The position numbers were made by a program, and so were the translations under genes. Below the pieces are notes generated by a model that saw nothing but the letters and a program-made list of their open reading frames with translations, was not told the origin of the DNA and searched no databases. A stretch of 62,943 bases of DNA from an uncultured Lentisphaerota bacterium (GTDB taxonomy: Bacteria > Verrucomicrobiota > Kiritimatiellia > RFP12 > UBA1067), in NCBI GenBank assembly GCA_946413265.1, contig CAMKJU010000013.1:1-62943 (forward strand). Reading direction: 5' to 3'. The number at the start of each line of letters is the position of its first letter. Within the stretch, counting starts at the first letter, position 1. Shown here one piece after another: positions 47,561 to 56,610 of this stretch.

Positions 47561-49246
47561 ATGAAAAGAACAATTCGAGAGATGAGTCAGCTGGTCGCTG
47601 CGGCAATGATCGTGCTTACGGGCGCGGCGTGGGCTGACGCGACATCTACTTCAACTTCAACTTCAACTTCTACGTCTTCGTCTTCGTCTACGTCTAGTTC
47701 CGGGACTAGAACGTATACCGAGACGACATCGACATCCCTTAACCGCGCAGAAAGCTCTTCGACTTATGGCAGCGGACAGATTTACCGTCCTACGCCTGAC
47801 GACGGGGAAGACACCACGTTAGTGTCGCTACCGAACTTCTGTACGGTCATGTTCGACGCAAATGGTGGCGTATGTTCGGAAATGGCGCGAAACGTTGAGA
47901 GGGACACTGCGGTTGGAAGCCTTCCAGAGGCAACGCGTGAAGGATGGACGTTTCTAGGTTGGTTCACGGGAAAAGATTCCGGTGACAGGATACGCGAATA
48001 TACGGTTGTGAAAGATAGCGCAATATATTATGCGCACTGGAAAAATGACTACAGCTGCGACTCATGCTATGACGCCGGTAAATGGTACACGTCGCAAAGC
48101 GAGGCCATTGAGGCGGCGCGAGCGACTGGGAAGAAAATATTCCTCATCTGTGGCCGCGACTTTTGCTACGATGCGCTGACGACTAAGTTGGCATGCGAGG
48201 ATCAGAGTGTCAAGCCCGAACTTACCACGAAGTGCGTGCTGTGGTACAGCGACATCGACACGCAGGAGAGCCAAAACGGGAAATACTTGCCGTCGGAGTC
48301 TTTCGAGCTTCCAGTCGTCTGTGTCATTGATCCAAAAGACGCGGACCACTACATCAAGAGGGCGACTGGTGGGGACTACGGCGGGGCTCTCAGCTGGTCA
48401 GACGTACTTGCATTCATCGCCGACATTCCATATCCTCCTAAATTAGTTTCCTCGGTATCCGGTTCCTCCTTGACTCCGAACGATGACGGCTTCACGGCGC
48501 AATACGCTGACGCGAAGACGTTGTACGGTGCGGTGTACGACGGAGATGACGTGGTTGGCGTTGTTGAGCTGAAGCTTGGAAAGGTGAACGTCAAGATGAA
48601 CATGGGCAGGGTGTCCGGCGCCGTGACGCTTCTGGATGGGAAGAGGTACACCTTAAAGGGGCAGCGGTCCTCCGTGGGCGGCTCTGCGCCCATCTCGCTT
48701 GAGGTCAAGAATTTGGGTACGCTGGACATTACCCTCAACGGCAACCAGTTCTCGGGTACGCTCGGTGGCTGGCGCGTGCAGACCGCAAACGCGGGTGGCA
48801 ACTGGAAGCGTTCCACCGTAACGGTTTCCGTGGACGCGGACGACCTCTCTGTGATCCCCGGAACGGTGCTCGACTCCTTGCTTCCAAAAGACGAGAGGGG
48901 CGTTTCGTCCAGCGCCAGATGGATGTTCGCGAAGGCCGCGAGCGTGAGGTGGGCCAAGCCAAAGGCCGGCGTGACGCCAGTCGTGCTGGACGCAGAGTCC
49001 GGGAAGGGACTCATCGTTGATACCTCAAGGGGCAGGACCAACCTTTCGGGGATTAAGCTTACCTACACGGACAGGAATGGGACGTTCAAGGGCTCGTTCA
49101 AGGTCTATGCGCTAGAGGGATCTGGAATGTCCAGGAAGCTCAAGAGGTACACCGTAAAGGTCAGCGGCGTGGTGGTGAACGGCGTCGGCTACGGCTCCGC
49201 GACGTGCAGACGTCCTGAAATCAACTGGCCAGTTACGGTTCGATAG
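47561..49246 (+). CDS. Exported protein with Ser/Thr-rich stretch, InlB-type B-repeat and thioredoxin-like segment
   Basis: The 561-residue protein has a signal peptide (QLVAAAMIVLTGAAWADA), a low-complexity Ser/Thr run (about 27-50) coded by TTCAAC/TCGTCT-type short repeats, and a Listeria-Bacteroides (InlB B) repeat (VMFDANGG ... TFLGWFTG ... AIYYAHW, about 95-150). A thioredoxin-like segment follows (EAIEAARATGKKIFLICGRDFCYD, with LPVVCVIDPKDADHYIKRAT), then a beta-rich C-terminal domain of about 230 residues. The redox pair is not CxxC (FC and a later C), so disulfide activity is uncertain. GGAGGGAAAAGG precedes ATG 47561. Likely surface-exposed. A glycosyltransferase gene follows. Confidence 0.72.
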   Translation: MKRTIREMSQLVAAAMIVLTGAAWADATSTSTSTSTSTSSSSSTSSSGTRTYTETTSTSLNRAESSSTYGSGQIYRPTPDDGEDTTLVSLPNFCTVMFDANGGVCSEMARNVERDTAVGSLPEATREGWTFLGWFTGKDSGDRIREYTVVKDSAIYYAHWKNDYSCDSCYDAGKWYTSQSEAIEAARATGKKIFLICGRDFCYDALTTKLACEDQSVKPELTTKCVLWYSDIDTQESQNGKYLPSESFELPVVCVIDPKDADHYIKRATGGDYGGALSWSDVLAFIADIPYPPKLVSSVSGSSLTPNDDGFTAQYADAKTLYGAVYDGDDVVGVVELKLGKVNVKMNMGRVSGAVTLLDGKRYTLKGQRSSVGGSAPISLEVKNLGTLDITLNGNQFSGTLGGWRVQTANAGGNWKRSTVTVSVDADDLSVIPGTVLDSLLPKDERGVSSSARWMFAKAASVRWAKPKAGVTPVVLDAESGKGLIVDTSRGRTNLSGIKLTYTDRNGTFKGSFKVYALEGSGMSRKLKRYTVKVSGVVVNGVGYGSATCRRPEINWPVTVR

Positions 49247-49257
49247 AGCCCTCTATA

Positions 49258-50184
49258 ATGACGATTGACGTATCCGTCATAATTCCGACTTTCAATCGTG
49301 CCGCGATGGTCTGCGACTGCGTGACGAGCGTATTGGCGCAGGGGAATGATGTCGTACTTGAGGTTATCGTGGTGGACGACTGTTCTCCAGACAATACTAA
49401 AACGCAGATAGAAGAACGTTTTGGCGGCGATCCCAGAGTAAAGTACATTCGCAACGAAAAGAATTCGTTTCAGGCCGTGTCGCGAAACAATGGAGCAAAG
49501 ATTGCGCGCGGGGAGTTCTTGCTGTTTCTCGACGACGACAACCTTCTTGGTGCAAACGCGCTTGCGGTGCTTGTCGGGGAGTTTAGGAAGAATCCGAAAC
49601 TCGGTTTCGCCGCGCCAATGGCCGTACACAAGCGCCCCGGCAAGAACAATCTGATCTGGTCGCTCGGCAGCGATTTCAACCGATGGACATCCCAGCCAAA
49701 GGACAACTGTCCGAATTTGCCGTTGGAGAAATTGCCGCCGGAACCGAAGACCTATCCGACTTCGTATTATCCTAACGGCTTTATGGTCCCAAGAGCAGTA
49801 TATGATGCGGTTGGAGGATTCGATGAGTCTTACGAGCAGATATTTGAGGAGTCGGACTTCGGATGGAAGATCCGCGAAGCAGGTTATGAAGCCATCATAT
49901 CGACTGTTGCCCGCACCGATCACCTAGGATTTCTTGAACCCGGATGCGTGCCTGAATTGCGGCAGCTGGGAATTGAAAAACCGTATCGGACCTATTGCTT
50001 CGCGCGTAACCGACTGCGCTTCGCCCGAAAGCACTTTTCTTTCTTGCAAATTCTTTCGGTCACTTTTGTTTTTGCCCCTCTATCCGCCGCCTATTATGGT
50101 CTTGTTGCATTTCGCAACCGCCGTCCAGACATTGCATGGGCGTATTTGAAGGGGACTATTCGCGGCATTTTCGCTTTGAGGTAA
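49258..50184 (+). CDS. Family 2 glycosyltransferase
   Basis: The 308-residue protein has the GT-A fold of GT2: VSVIIPTFNRA at the start, VIVVDDCSPDNT, the metal-binding DxD-like LDDDN near residue 92, and the acceptor/base motif EESDFGWKIREAG at about 200. A hydrophobic stretch near the C-terminus (LQILSVTFVFAPLSAAYYGLV) suggests a membrane hairpin. It transfers a sugar from a nucleotide donor to a glycan or lipid; substrate unknown. A TATAAT overlaps the ATG (49254-49259) and no ribosome site is visible, so the exact start is uncertain. The gene is more AT-rich than its neighbours. Confidence 0.85.
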   Translation: MTIDVSVIIPTFNRAAMVCDCVTSVLAQGNDVVLEVIVVDDCSPDNTKTQIEERFGGDPRVKYIRNEKNSFQAVSRNNGAKIARGEFLLFLDDDNLLGANALAVLVGEFRKNPKLGFAAPMAVHKRPGKNNLIWSLGSDFNRWTSQPKDNCPNLPLEKLPPEPKTYPTSYYPNGFMVPRAVYDAVGGFDESYEQIFEESDFGWKIREAGYEAIISTVARTDHLGFLEPGCVPELRQLGIEKPYRTYCFARNRLRFARKHFSFLQILSVTFVFAPLSAAYYGLVAFRNRRPDIAWAYLKGTIRGIFALR

Positions 50185-50227
50185 AATGGCTTTTTACGAC
50201 CGCATCCTTGCGCGCGCGCCGCGGTTT

Positions 50228-50236
50228 TGGTAAAAT
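50228..50236 (+). promoter_or_regulatory. Promoter of the Gfo/Idh/MocA gene
   Basis: TGGTAAAAT gives an extended -10 (TAAAAT 50231-50236), followed by a leader with TAAGGAAATACAG before ATG 50267. Confidence 0.55.
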
Positions 50237-50266
50237 AAACTGACTTGAACCCGTAAGGAAATACAG

Positions 50267-51667
50267 ATGGAATTCAATTTGAACCGCCGTAGTTTCGTTA
50301 AGGGCGCAGCCGCCACGGCTGCGTTCCTGCCGAGCTTCAACATCCTCCACGCCGAGGACGCCACGATCGGTCCGAAGGACGACCAGATCAACGTAGGCCT
50401 CATCGGCTTCGGCAAGGAGGCACGCGTCCTCTCCGAGTCGCTCGTGCGCATCCCCGGCGTGCGCGTGCGCGCCGTGTGCGACATCTGGAAGTTCCAGTGC
50501 CAGCAGGCGAAGGCGTTTTTCAAGGGGTACGGTATGGACGTGAAGTCGTACGAGGACTACCGCGAGATGCTCGAAAAGGAGGACAAAAACATCGACGCGG
50601 TCGTGATCGCGACGCCCGACTGGATGCACTGCGAACACACGTGCGCCTGCCTCCGCGCGGGCAAGCATGTGTACTGCGAGAAGGAGATGTCGAACAAGCT
50701 CGAGCAGGCCGCCGAGATGTGCCGCGTGCAGAAGGAGACGGGTAAGCTCCTCCAGATCGGCCACCAGCGACGCTCCAACCCGCGCTACCGCCACTGCTTC
50801 GAGAACATCGTCCCCAACATGCTCGGCCGCGTGACGACCGCCTACGCGCAGTGGAACCGCACGCTCGCCCCCTTCTTCACCTACAAGAAGCCGCCGAAGC
50901 AGGAGATCCTCACGAAGTACGGCTACGAGAACGCGGAGCAGTACCTCAACTGGCGCTGGTTCTACAAGTACGGCGGCGGGTCGATGGTGGACCTCGGCTC
51001 GCATCAGATCGACCTCTTCATCTGGGCGTGGGGCGTGCCGCCGTCGAGCGTACGCGCCGTAGGCGGAAAGGACGCGTTCAACCCGCCGCGCATGGCATAC
51101 GACCGCATGTACTGCATCTACGAGTTCAAGATGCCGGACGGCACGAAGAACGAGGCCATCTACCAGGTGATCTCCTCCAACTCCCGCGGCGGTTTCTACG
51201 AGCAGTTCATGGGCATGAACGCCTCGCTCACGATCGCCGAGATCTCCGCGCGCGGCAACACCGTGCAGCGTGAACTGCGTGAGGGCGGTCTTTCCGACGC
51301 CGAATGGCAGAAGTTCATCGACAAGGGATGGATACTCCCGAACGAAGGCGACAAGATCAAGAAGGAAGTCACGAAGGACATCGCCGTCGATACGCGCATC
51401 TCCGTGCAGGCGAACGGCAACGCCCTCGCCGTGACGATGAACAAGCCAGCCCACATGCCGCATCTCGAGAACTTCTTCGCCGCATGCCGCCACGGGACGC
51501 CGCTCAACTGTCCCTGCGAGCTCGCATACGAGAGCGCCGTCGCGGTGCTCGCGGCGAACGTCTCCGCGGACCGCGGCGAGGTCTACCGCTTCAAGCCTGA
51601 GGAATTCAAGGTCCCTCCGCGCCCTGCGGCGCCCGCCGCGCCTGCGGTGCCCGCCCCGAAAGCATGA
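50267..51667 (+). CDS. Gfo/Idh/MocA family oxidoreductase, Tat-exported
   Basis: The 466-residue NAD(P)-dependent sugar-type oxidoreductase has a twin-arginine leader (LNRRSFVKGAAATAAFLPS), the Rossmann motif INVGLIGFGKEARVLSES, the DAVVIATPDWMHCEHTCACL segment, and VYCEKEMSN with the E-K motif that includes the catalytic lysine. The C-terminal domain contains GGGSMVDLGSHQIDLFIWAW, with the usual His. Tat-exported members are frequent in PVC and Bacteroidetes glycan utilisation and often act in glycosidase-like redox chemistry. A Pro/Ala-rich tail ends the protein. It has its own promoter. Confidence 0.92.
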   Translation: MEFNLNRRSFVKGAAATAAFLPSFNILHAEDATIGPKDDQINVGLIGFGKEARVLSESLVRIPGVRVRAVCDIWKFQCQQAKAFFKGYGMDVKSYEDYREMLEKEDKNIDAVVIATPDWMHCEHTCACLRAGKHVYCEKEMSNKLEQAAEMCRVQKETGKLLQIGHQRRSNPRYRHCFENIVPNMLGRVTTAYAQWNRTLAPFFTYKKPPKQEILTKYGYENAEQYLNWRWFYKYGGGSMVDLGSHQIDLFIWAWGVPPSSVRAVGGKDAFNPPRMAYDRMYCIYEFKMPDGTKNEAIYQVISSNSRGGFYEQFMGMNASLTIAEISARGNTVQRELREGGLSDAEWQKFIDKGWILPNEGDKIKKEVTKDIAVDTRISVQANGNALAVTMNKPAHMPHLENFFAACRHGTPLNCPCELAYESAVAVLAANVSADRGEVYRFKPEEFKVPPRPAAPAAPAVPAPKA

Positions 51668-51678
51668 GTTTTCCCAAA

Positions 51679-51712
51679 TTTCCATGATGACGAAAATGTA
51701 ATGTCATGGAAA
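51679..51712. promoter_or_regulatory. 9-bp inverted repeat upstream of the next promoter
   Basis: TTTCCATGA (51679-51687) and TCATGGAAA (51704-51712) are perfect inverse complements with a 16-nt spacer. A TGGTAAACT promoter box follows at 51732-51740. It could be an operator for the exported-protein gene at 51787, or the stem of a weak terminator after the oxidoreductase. Confidence 0.5.
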
Positions 51713-51731
51713 GGTTGCGGCAATGCCTAAC

Positions 51732-51740
51732 TGGTAAACT
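51732..51740 (+). promoter_or_regulatory. Extended -10 promoter of the exported protein at 51787
   Basis: TGGTAAACT has TAAACT at 51735-51740. A leader of about 40 nt with AGAAAGGAAGC precedes the ATG. Confidence 0.55.
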
Positions 51741-51786
51741 AGTTGACATCTGAAACAACCAGAAAAATCAGAAAGGAAGCAAAGCA

Positions 51787-52641
51787 ATGAAAAACCGCAA
51801 CATGCTTACATTCGGACTCGCCGCCGGACTGGTGGCGCTTGTGGGCACCTGCCTCATCGCAAAGGAGAAGCAGTCGGACGCCGCCGACAAGGCGAAGGAG
51901 ACGGCTGCCGTCGAGAAGGCGAAGGAACCCGCCACGCGCACGCAGGTGGAGACGTCCGTGACGACGAACAACAACATGGTCACCGAGCGCCGCCGCGAGA
52001 CGACCACCACCACGGACGCCGACGGCAACGTGATCGCGACCAGCACGAGCGAGAGCCTGCAGAGCTATCCCGTGGGCGACTGCTCGACGGCTGGCGTCGT
52101 GGCCGCGCCGAACGCAAAGGCGGAGCCCGTGAACACGGACACGTTCCTCGGACTGAAGTTCGGCGACGTGTACAAGGCCGGCAAGAAGGACTTCGTGCGC
52201 GATCAGGACGAGCCCTCGCTCGTGCGCGCAAAGTTCAAGCCCGCCAAGCCCCTTGCCGGGTTTGACGACTACTTCGTGTACCTCACGCCCAAGACCCACA
52301 AGGTCGCCATGGTGTGCGCGTGCGCGAAGAAGGCCATTGAGCCGGCGGACGGCAACTGGCGCCGCCATGAGCTGATCGTGGCGCTGCAGAAGCGCTACCG
52401 CACATGGGCGCGCAGCCTCAGCTGGACGCATCCCTACTACCGTCTTGACGTGGCGCCGGGCCGCAGCATCACCGCCTGCCTCGCTGGCGCAACCGAGGAC
52501 TACGAGGCCGTGATCACCGCCTGGGACTCCGATGTGACGCGCCTTGCTGACAAAGAGCGCCGCGCCATCGACGAAGAGGCGCGCAAGGCCGCGGAGAAGA
52601 ACCGCGACAAGCGCATCCAGGACGCCATCAACGCGTTCTGA
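51787..52641 (+). CDS. Exported protein with Lys/Glu/Thr-rich N-terminal stretch, unknown function
   Basis: The 284-residue protein has a signal peptide or anchor (MLTFGLAAGLVALVGTCLIA), a charged, probably unfolded stretch (about 25-100, Lys/Glu/Ala then Thr/Glu), and a folded C-terminal domain with DTFLGLKFGDVY, AGFDDYFVYLTPKTHKVAMV and YEAVITAWDSDV. A Lys/Arg/Glu-rich helix closes it. No domain is recognised. AGAAAGGAAG precedes the ATG. The response regulator gene starts 20 bp after the stop, so the protein may be co-transcribed with, or sensed by, the two-component system. Confidence 0.65.
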   Translation: MKNRNMLTFGLAAGLVALVGTCLIAKEKQSDAADKAKETAAVEKAKEPATRTQVETSVTTNNNMVTERRRETTTTTDADGNVIATSTSESLQSYPVGDCSTAGVVAAPNAKAEPVNTDTFLGLKFGDVYKAGKKDFVRDQDEPSLVRAKFKPAKPLAGFDDYFVYLTPKTHKVAMVCACAKKAIEPADGNWRRHELIVALQKRYRTWARSLSWTHPYYRLDVAPGRSITACLAGATEDYEAVITAWDSDVTRLADKERRAIDEEARKAAEKNRDKRIQDAINAF

Positions 52642-52661
52642 TCAGAGAGGATCGCTGCGCC

Positions 52662-53327
52662 ATGCACGTGCTCATCGTCGAAGACGACGCGAAGATCGCG
52701 GAGTTCGTCGCCCGGGGCTTCCGGGAGGCGGGCTTCCGCACCACGCGCGCAGCCGACGGCGAGGATGGCCTCCTGCAGGCGCAGCATGGTCCTTTCGACG
52801 CCGCGATTGTGGATATAATGCTGCCGAAGATGGACGGGCTGGAGCTCATCCGCCGCCTGCGCGCCTCCGGCAGCAAGCTCCCCGTCGTGGTGCTGAGTGC
52901 CCGCAGCAGCGTGGATTCGCGAATTGCGGGGCTTGAGGCCGGAGGCGACGACTACGTCTCCAAGCCGTTTTCCATCGCCGAGGTTATCGTGCGCGTGCAG
53001 ACCGTGCTGCGCCGCGCCTCGGCGGATCCCGAGACCGTTCTGCGCGCGGGCGACCTCGAGATGGACCTTGTGACGCACAAGGTCACGCGCGCGGGGGAGT
53101 CCATCCGTCTCCAGCCGCTTGAGTACCAGCTTCTCGAGTATCTCCTGCGCAACAAGGGGCGCGTGATCTCCAAGACAACGATCCTCGAGCGCGTGTGGGA
53201 CTGCTCCTTCGACCCGCACACGAACCTCGTCGAGACGCGCGTGTGCCGTCTCCGGGACAAGATCGACAAGGGGCATGACGTGAAGCACATCCGCACGGTC
53301 GTCGGGTTCGGCTATGTACTTGAATGA
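52662..53327 (+). CDS. OmpR-family response regulator
   Basis: The 221-residue protein joins a receiver domain (acidic pocket D8-D9, phosphoacceptor D51 in AIVDIMLPKMDGLE, VVLSARS and the SKPF lysine) to a winged-helix DNA-binding domain (LLRNKGRVISKTTILERVWD, then ETRVCRLRDKID and the wing RTVVGFGYVLE). It is a standard transcription factor activated by phosphorylation. Its stop lies after the kinase ATG (14-nt overlap), so the two genes are coupled. Targets are unknown; the exported-protein gene upstream is a candidate. Confidence 0.95.
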   Translation: MHVLIVEDDAKIAEFVARGFREAGFRTTRAADGEDGLLQAQHGPFDAAIVDIMLPKMDGLELIRRLRASGSKLPVVVLSARSSVDSRIAGLEAGGDDYVSKPFSIAEVIVRVQTVLRRASADPETVLRAGDLEMDLVTHKVTRAGESIRLQPLEYQLLEYLLRNKGRVISKTTILERVWDCSFDPHTNLVETRVCRLRDKIDKGHDVKHIRTVVGFGYVLE

Positions 53328-54105
53328 GCACACGCTAACGTGGGTTCTGGTGTGCAACGCGTTCGGCGTACTGGGCGCGGTCGTGGGTTTCGTCGCGTTC
53401 TTCATCGCCTACCGGTCCATCCGCCGCCGCCACGCGAAGGCGATGCAGGAGCTGCACGATCTCTCCGATGACATCGCGCACGACCTACGCACACCGCTCG
53501 CGCGCATGCATGCGCAGGCGGAACTTGCAGCAATGGGCGAGGTGTCAGCGCAGGAACTCGCCGCCGGCGTGGCGGAGGAGACTACGTCTATGCTCGAGCT
53601 CATCAACACGATGCTCGACCTCTCCCAGACCGGTGCGCGCATCGAACGTTCGCCGCGTACCGATGTGGACCTTGCGGCCATCGTGCGGCAGATGACGGAG
53701 TTCTATGCCTCCGTGGCCGAGGACAAGCGTGTCGCCTTTGTTCTTGACCTGCCAGAAGGGGAGATCGTCCGTTCCGCGCACAAGGCGAAGCTCCAGCAGC
53801 TCGTGGGCAACCTCCTCGACAACGCAGTGAAGTTCACGCCGGCGGGAGGTACGGTGAGCGTGACGCTCTCGAAGGAGCCGGAAACGGGCCTTGCGCGCCT
53901 TGCGGTTTCCGATACTGGCATCGGCATTTCCGAGGCCGATCAACCGAACCTCTTCAAGCGCTTCTGGCGTTCCGATGCGAGCAGGTCGTTGCCCGGCAAC
54001 GGACTTGGCCTCGCGGTGGTGAAGGCCATCGTCACCTCCTACGGCGGCAGCGTCACCTGCACCTCGCGTCCGGGCGTGGGCACCACCTTCGTGGTCAAGC
54101 TTTGA
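53314..54105 (+). CDS. Sensor histidine kinase without an extracytoplasmic sensor domain
   Basis: The 263-residue kinase has one or two closely spaced hydrophobic segments at the N-terminus (WVLVCNAFGVLGAVVGFVAFFIAY, about 10-33). The HisKA box follows directly, with the phospho-acceptor H56 in DIAHDLRTP, then the ATPase domain with N, G1 and G2 boxes (LLDNAVKFTP, SDTGIGI, NGLGLAVVKAI). There is no periplasmic loop, HAMP or PAS domain, so the signal must come from the membrane or another protein. It overlaps the regulator gene by 14 nt. A convergent gene ends 30 bp beyond its stop. Confidence 0.93.
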   Translation: MYLNEHTLTWVLVCNAFGVLGAVVGFVAFFIAYRSIRRRHAKAMQELHDLSDDIAHDLRTPLARMHAQAELAAMGEVSAQELAAGVAEETTSMLELINTMLDLSQTGARIERSPRTDVDLAAIVRQMTEFYASVAEDKRVAFVLDLPEGEIVRSAHKAKLQQLVGNLLDNAVKFTPAGGTVSVTLSKEPETGLARLAVSDTGIGISEADQPNLFKRFWRSDASRSLPGNGLGLAVVKAIVTSYGGSVTCTSRPGVGTTFVVKL

Positions 54106-54135
54106 ACCTCAAATTCTGTACGGCAGAGTGCGGTT

Positions 54136-56517
54136 TCATTCGCCGCAGTGACTTTCCAGTAGGTCGGCCATGGCGTCGCGCCAGCGGTAGACAGCGGCGG
54201 GGTCGCCCGTGTAGTTCCGCATCGTGTCCATCACGTCGCGCGGTACCGCGAGGAGTTCGCGCGCGCGTTTTGCCCAGGCGTCGTTTGGATCGGCGTGTGA
54301 CTTGAGCTTCTTTTCGAGAAGGAGCGCATAGGCGTAGTCTTCGAGGCCGTCGCGGAAGTTCTCGAGGCGGACGGTGGGGAGCGGCGTGCCGTCGGGTCCG
54401 ACGCACGTCCACGAGCCGTCGCCGTGGTACTTGGTCCAGCTGCGCGGATCCCAGTCCGTGAAGGGACCCGAGGTGATGCACCGCTTGGAGTTCCAGATGG
54501 ATATCTGGTAGTAGAGGAAGCCGTCTGGGCGCTGGCGCACGGTCTGCGCGCCCATGAGGAGACGTCCTTCGATGGCGGGGCACTCGATGAACATGTTGGC
54601 GTGGGGCGCGTGCGGGCCACAGCAGATGTACCACCACACCTGGTGCCCGGCGGCGCGCGACTTCGCGGCCTTCTCCGGATCGAACTTCGGCGTGAGCGGC
54701 GTGAACCAGTCCATCACGTCGAGCGGCGTGCCCACGCCGAACTCGTGGTCGTAGGCGGTGGTGGAGATCGGCACGCCGGGCAGCTCCTCCTTGAGGATCT
54801 TCACACAGCGGCGGATGTTGCCGAACCAGTTCGTGGCGATCTCGTCGCACCCGTAGACGTAGGCGTGGTCGAGGATGCCGAGCTCCTTCGCCTTCGCGTA
54901 GGCTTCCTTGAGTTGCTTGACTTTCGTGTTGCGCCATTTGGCCTCGGCCTCCGCGCCGCCGGTGAAGTAGTGCCAGTAGCCGAGGTTGAAGCGGTCGAGG
55001 CGGCCCTGCTCTTTCAGGCGGCGGAGCACGTCCCAGTGGATGTTGCCGCCGTGGTAGAGGCTGTCCATCGTGATGTAGTAGTCGGCCAGGAAATCGCCCC
55101 ATTCAAGCTCGTGCTTGCGCCAGAGGTTGCCGGGAAAATCGGGGTCCTTGCGGAGGCGGGCATTGACGGCCTGCTCCTCGGGCGTGGCGAACTGCGCGCT
55201 CGGCCCGGGATCGAACGTGATGGCCATCGGCAGCGGGGACCTCTTCGGCACGGCGAAGTCGTTCACGCGCACGCGGAAGGGGATGCTGTAGGGCGCAACG
55301 CCGTCAGCGGACACGGTGAGCGTGCCCGCGTAGACGCCGGAGGGCTGCGTTTCGGGACAGTGCACGCGGATCCAGAAGCTCTGTGCGTCCGTGTCCGCCA
55401 CGGTCACGCCGTCGAGGAAGTTGAGGATCGGGTCGGGCCACCAGCCCACGGGGGCGTTCGTCGTGGCGCGCACCCAGCCGGGCGCGGCGTTCGTGGCGTT
55501 CCAGCAGCCGATGCGGTAGGGCGGCTTGCGCACGGTGTGGACGTAGCCCACCACGTCGCAGGAGATGTTCGCGGCGGCGAATGAAGCGGCAGGCGCGCCG
55601 CTTCCCCGATTCGCGCACGGGGCCAGGTCGCCGTTCACGCGCACGCGCACGTTCTTGAGGTCGCGGTCGCCGGGGGCCACCACCACCTGCACGCTCTCGC
55701 GCTCGTTGCGGGCGAGGCGCACGGTCACCTCGGGGACGGGTTTGGCTGGGATTTCGCTGCCGCGCGGCAGCACTTTCACCATCGAGGAGGCGAGGCCCAC
55801 ACACATCTTCGTCGTGTCCTGTCCGGCCTTGAGGCACGCCTCGCGGAAGTTGCAGTACGCGCGCAGGTGGGTGCGTGCGGCTTCAAACTCGCTTTTGGCG
55901 GCGGTGGCCTCGGAGGCCGCTTGCGAGAGGAAGGGCAGGATGTCGCGTCCCACGCACGGGCCGTCCGGCACGGGTAGCGGCTCGCCTTTCTTGAGGAGCG
56001 TGATGCGGTCGATAAACACGCGCACGTCGCGGGGGTTGGAGAGGAAGAGGTGGACGCGCCCGACGTTGTCCGGCTTGCAAGTCTTGGGCCAGTTGCGGAG
56101 GGGAACGACCCACTGGGTATAACCGCGCGCCGGGAGGGTGGTGTGGGCGTTGAGGCCGTTCTGGACGCGTCCCACGGGCGGACAGATGAAGGTGGAGAGG
56201 GTGTCGCCGCCCTCGCCGATGCTGACGAGGTCGATCACGAGGCGGTCGTAGCCGCGCCAGTCCTTCACGGACGAGTCCAGGTTGAAGCTCGGCCATTCGT
56301 CGAGTCCATTGCGCCACGGGCCGCTCTTGAAGTAGAGGGCGTGCTGTCCGGACGTGGCGAAGGCGTTCGTCACGCAGATCGTGCGGTCGTGCGCGAACAC
56401 ACGGGGTGCGGTCTTCTGCTCGTCTTCCGTCTCGAAGTCGAAAAGAACCGTGGCCGCGGTGGCGGATATGGAAACACCAGCTCCGAAGAGCCCAAGGAAT
56501 AGCGCTGTCTTTTTCAT
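54136..56517 (-). CDS. Exported DUF4091 domain glycoside-hydrolase-like protein
   Basis: The protein has about 793 residues on the minus strand. It has a signal peptide (LFLGLFGAGVSISATAA), an N-terminal galactose-binding-like beta domain (to about 200), a beta-rich middle (SVQVVVAPGDRDLKNVRVRV) and a TIM-barrel-like region. It ends in DUF4091 (RQRPDGFLYYQISIWNS, TDWDPRSWTKYHGDG, GLEDYAYALLLEKKL). DUF4091 proteins are putative glycosidases of glycan-degrading bacteria. The ATG at 56517 follows TATACT (56529-56524) by 6 nt, so it appears leaderless; TTG 56523 is an alternative. It is the only confident minus-strand gene and converges on the kinase gene. Confidence 0.85.
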   Translation of the reverse strand: MKKTALFLGLFGAGVSISATAATVLFDFETEDEQKTAPRVFAHDRTICVTNAFATSGQHALYFKSGPWRNGLDEWPSFNLDSSVKDWRGYDRLVIDLVSIGEGGDTLSTFICPPVGRVQNGLNAHTTLPARGYTQWVVPLRNWPKTCKPDNVGRVHLFLSNPRDVRVFIDRITLLKKGEPLPVPDGPCVGRDILPFLSQAASEATAAKSEFEAARTHLRAYCNFREACLKAGQDTTKMCVGLASSMVKVLPRGSEIPAKPVPEVTVRLARNERESVQVVVAPGDRDLKNVRVRVNGDLAPCANRGSGAPAASFAAANISCDVVGYVHTVRKPPYRIGCWNATNAAPGWVRATTNAPVGWWPDPILNFLDGVTVADTDAQSFWIRVHCPETQPSGVYAGTLTVSADGVAPYSIPFRVRVNDFAVPKRSPLPMAITFDPGPSAQFATPEEQAVNARLRKDPDFPGNLWRKHELEWGDFLADYYITMDSLYHGGNIHWDVLRRLKEQGRLDRFNLGYWHYFTGGAEAEAKWRNTKVKQLKEAYAKAKELGILDHAYVYGCDEIATNWFGNIRRCVKILKEELPGVPISTTAYDHEFGVGTPLDVMDWFTPLTPKFDPEKAAKSRAAGHQVWWYICCGPHAPHANMFIECPAIEGRLLMGAQTVRQRPDGFLYYQISIWNSKRCITSGPFTDWDPRSWTKYHGDGSWTCVGPDGTPLPTVRLENFRDGLEDYAYALLLEKKLKSHADPNDAWAKRARELLAVPRDVMDTMRNYTGDPAAVYRWRDAMADLLESHCGE

Positions 56518-56523
56518 GCCCAA

Positions 56524-56529
56524 AGTATA
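56524..56529 (-). promoter_or_regulatory. Minus-strand -10 box, leaderless spacing to DUF4091 ATG
   Basis: Read on the minus strand, TGATATACT places TATACT at 56529-56524. Six bases separate it from the ATG at 56517, so transcription should begin at the start codon. It diverges from the promoter at 56611. Confidence 0.6.
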
Positions 56530-56610
56530 TCATATTTCCGAAGACCGTGAGTCGGGATCGTTTGTCGCAAAATCGTGTTTTATGGCATGGGGACGGCGTA
56601 GGGTGATTTG

